Positions 6,392-6,637 of a DNA stretch of 6,637 nt are shown piece by piece. The notes below the pieces were generated by a model. The model was not told the origin of the DNA. It did not search any database and saw only the letters and a program-made list of their open reading frames with translations. The stretch spans positions 1 to 6,637 of the forward strand of contig CAAEQF010000045.1 in the NCBI GenBank assembly GCA_900758075.1. The letters are read 5' to 3'. A program made the translations under genes and the position numbers. How positions within the stretch are numbered: the stretch's first letter is position 1; every line of letters begins with the position of its first letter. Origin of the DNA: Coriobacteriia bacterium (lineage in GTDB: Bacteria; Actinomycetota; Coriobacteriia; Coriobacteriales; QAMH01).

Positions 6392-6637
6392 CTAGAGGGT
6401 AAAGACCTTGCCATGCACGTCGGAAAACAGCGCGCTCCTGATGGCCTTCGTGTGCTTGACGAAGTCGACGGCACCCCCGTCGAGCAGCAGCACGCCCGTC
6501 GAGTAGCCCTCCGCGTCGATCGCGCGCTCGGTCACGAGCGTCACGGACGCGAGCGTCGAGGTGGTCGGGCGGCCTGTGCGCGGGTCGATGATGTGCGGGT
6601 AGTCGGTGCCCGCCACCGAAAAGCCGCGCTGCCCGAT
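6392..6637 (-). CDS. apbE: FAD:protein FMN transferase (ApbE family), C-terminal fragment
   Basis: The last 81 residues of a protein whose start lies beyond the right edge. The frame is open to base 6637, so the GTG at 6616 encodes an internal Val. ApbE enzymes attach FMN from FAD to a Thr of target flavoproteins such as Nqr/Rnf and fumarate-reductase-like subunits, usually as exported lipoproteins. The family signature HIIDPRTGRPT is at fragment residues 15-25, followed by SVTLVTERA and the metal-site segment A-E-G-Y-S-T (42-47), then a VLLLDGG strand and the usual C-terminal tail. Where most members have ADALST, this one has Glu43 in place of the metal-binding Asp; Thr47 is kept. The lipobox and FAD-binding part are outside the window. 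Family assignment is strong; activity and export cannot be judged here. The gene ends in TAG, 205 bp before the aminotransferase start. Confidence 0.88.
   Translation of the reverse strand: MGQRGFSVAGTDYPHIIDPRTGRPTTSTLASVTLVTERAIDAEGYSTGVLLLDGGAVDFVKHTKAIRSALFSDVHGKVFTL

Noticed and set aside
3979..6402. Plus-strand open frame of about 807 codons
   Set aside because: It is antisense to the transporter, HAD and aminotransferase genes, all three of which have clear family motifs. The composition is that of a shadow frame in GC-rich DNA.

Overview
The window is about 60% GC, read by eye, with G/C-rich third codon positions. It carries ordinary chromosomal genes: one on the + strand and four on the - strand. 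A Gram-positive-type DnaE with an intact PHP metal site, the codon bias and the style of the aminotransferase suggest a high-GC actinobacterium. Class Coriobacteriia (Collinsella/Olsenella-like) is my best guess. That placement is an inference from protein style; no rRNA or other marker is present.

Layout. Positions 1-3138 (+) hold the 3' seven-eighths of dnaE, the replicative DNA polymerase III alpha subunit, cut at its 5' end by the window edge. Positions 3139-3281 are a convergent intergenic gap with two tandem 40-bp units, each carrying a perfect small hairpin, and an apparent third unit that lacks the hairpin. Positions 3282-4229 (-) encode a ten-helix DMT/YdcZ-type (DUF606) membrane protein built from two tandem homologous halves. 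It sits 10 nt downstream of a HAD phosphatase-like gene (4240-4896, -), so the two look like one transcription unit. A 102-bp gap with a GC-rich hairpin separates them from a class I/II PLP aminotransferase (4999-6186, -). After a further 205-bp gap comes the C-terminal end of an ApbE-type FAD:protein FMN transferase (6392-6637, -), cut by the right edge.

How the genes relate. dnaE is independent and converges on the leftward cluster. The HAD protein and the YdcZ-type transporter are probably co-expressed, but their substrates cannot be read from the sequence. The aminotransferase and ApbE genes share a direction with them, but gaps of 100-200 bp leave it open whether they are co-transcribed. 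I see no mobile element, phage gene, CRISPR array, RNA gene or defence system, and no clear new biological system. The points most worth a second look are the palindromic tandem repeat after dnaE, the in-register duplication in the transporter, and a Glu in place of the usual metal-binding Asp in the ApbE fragment.
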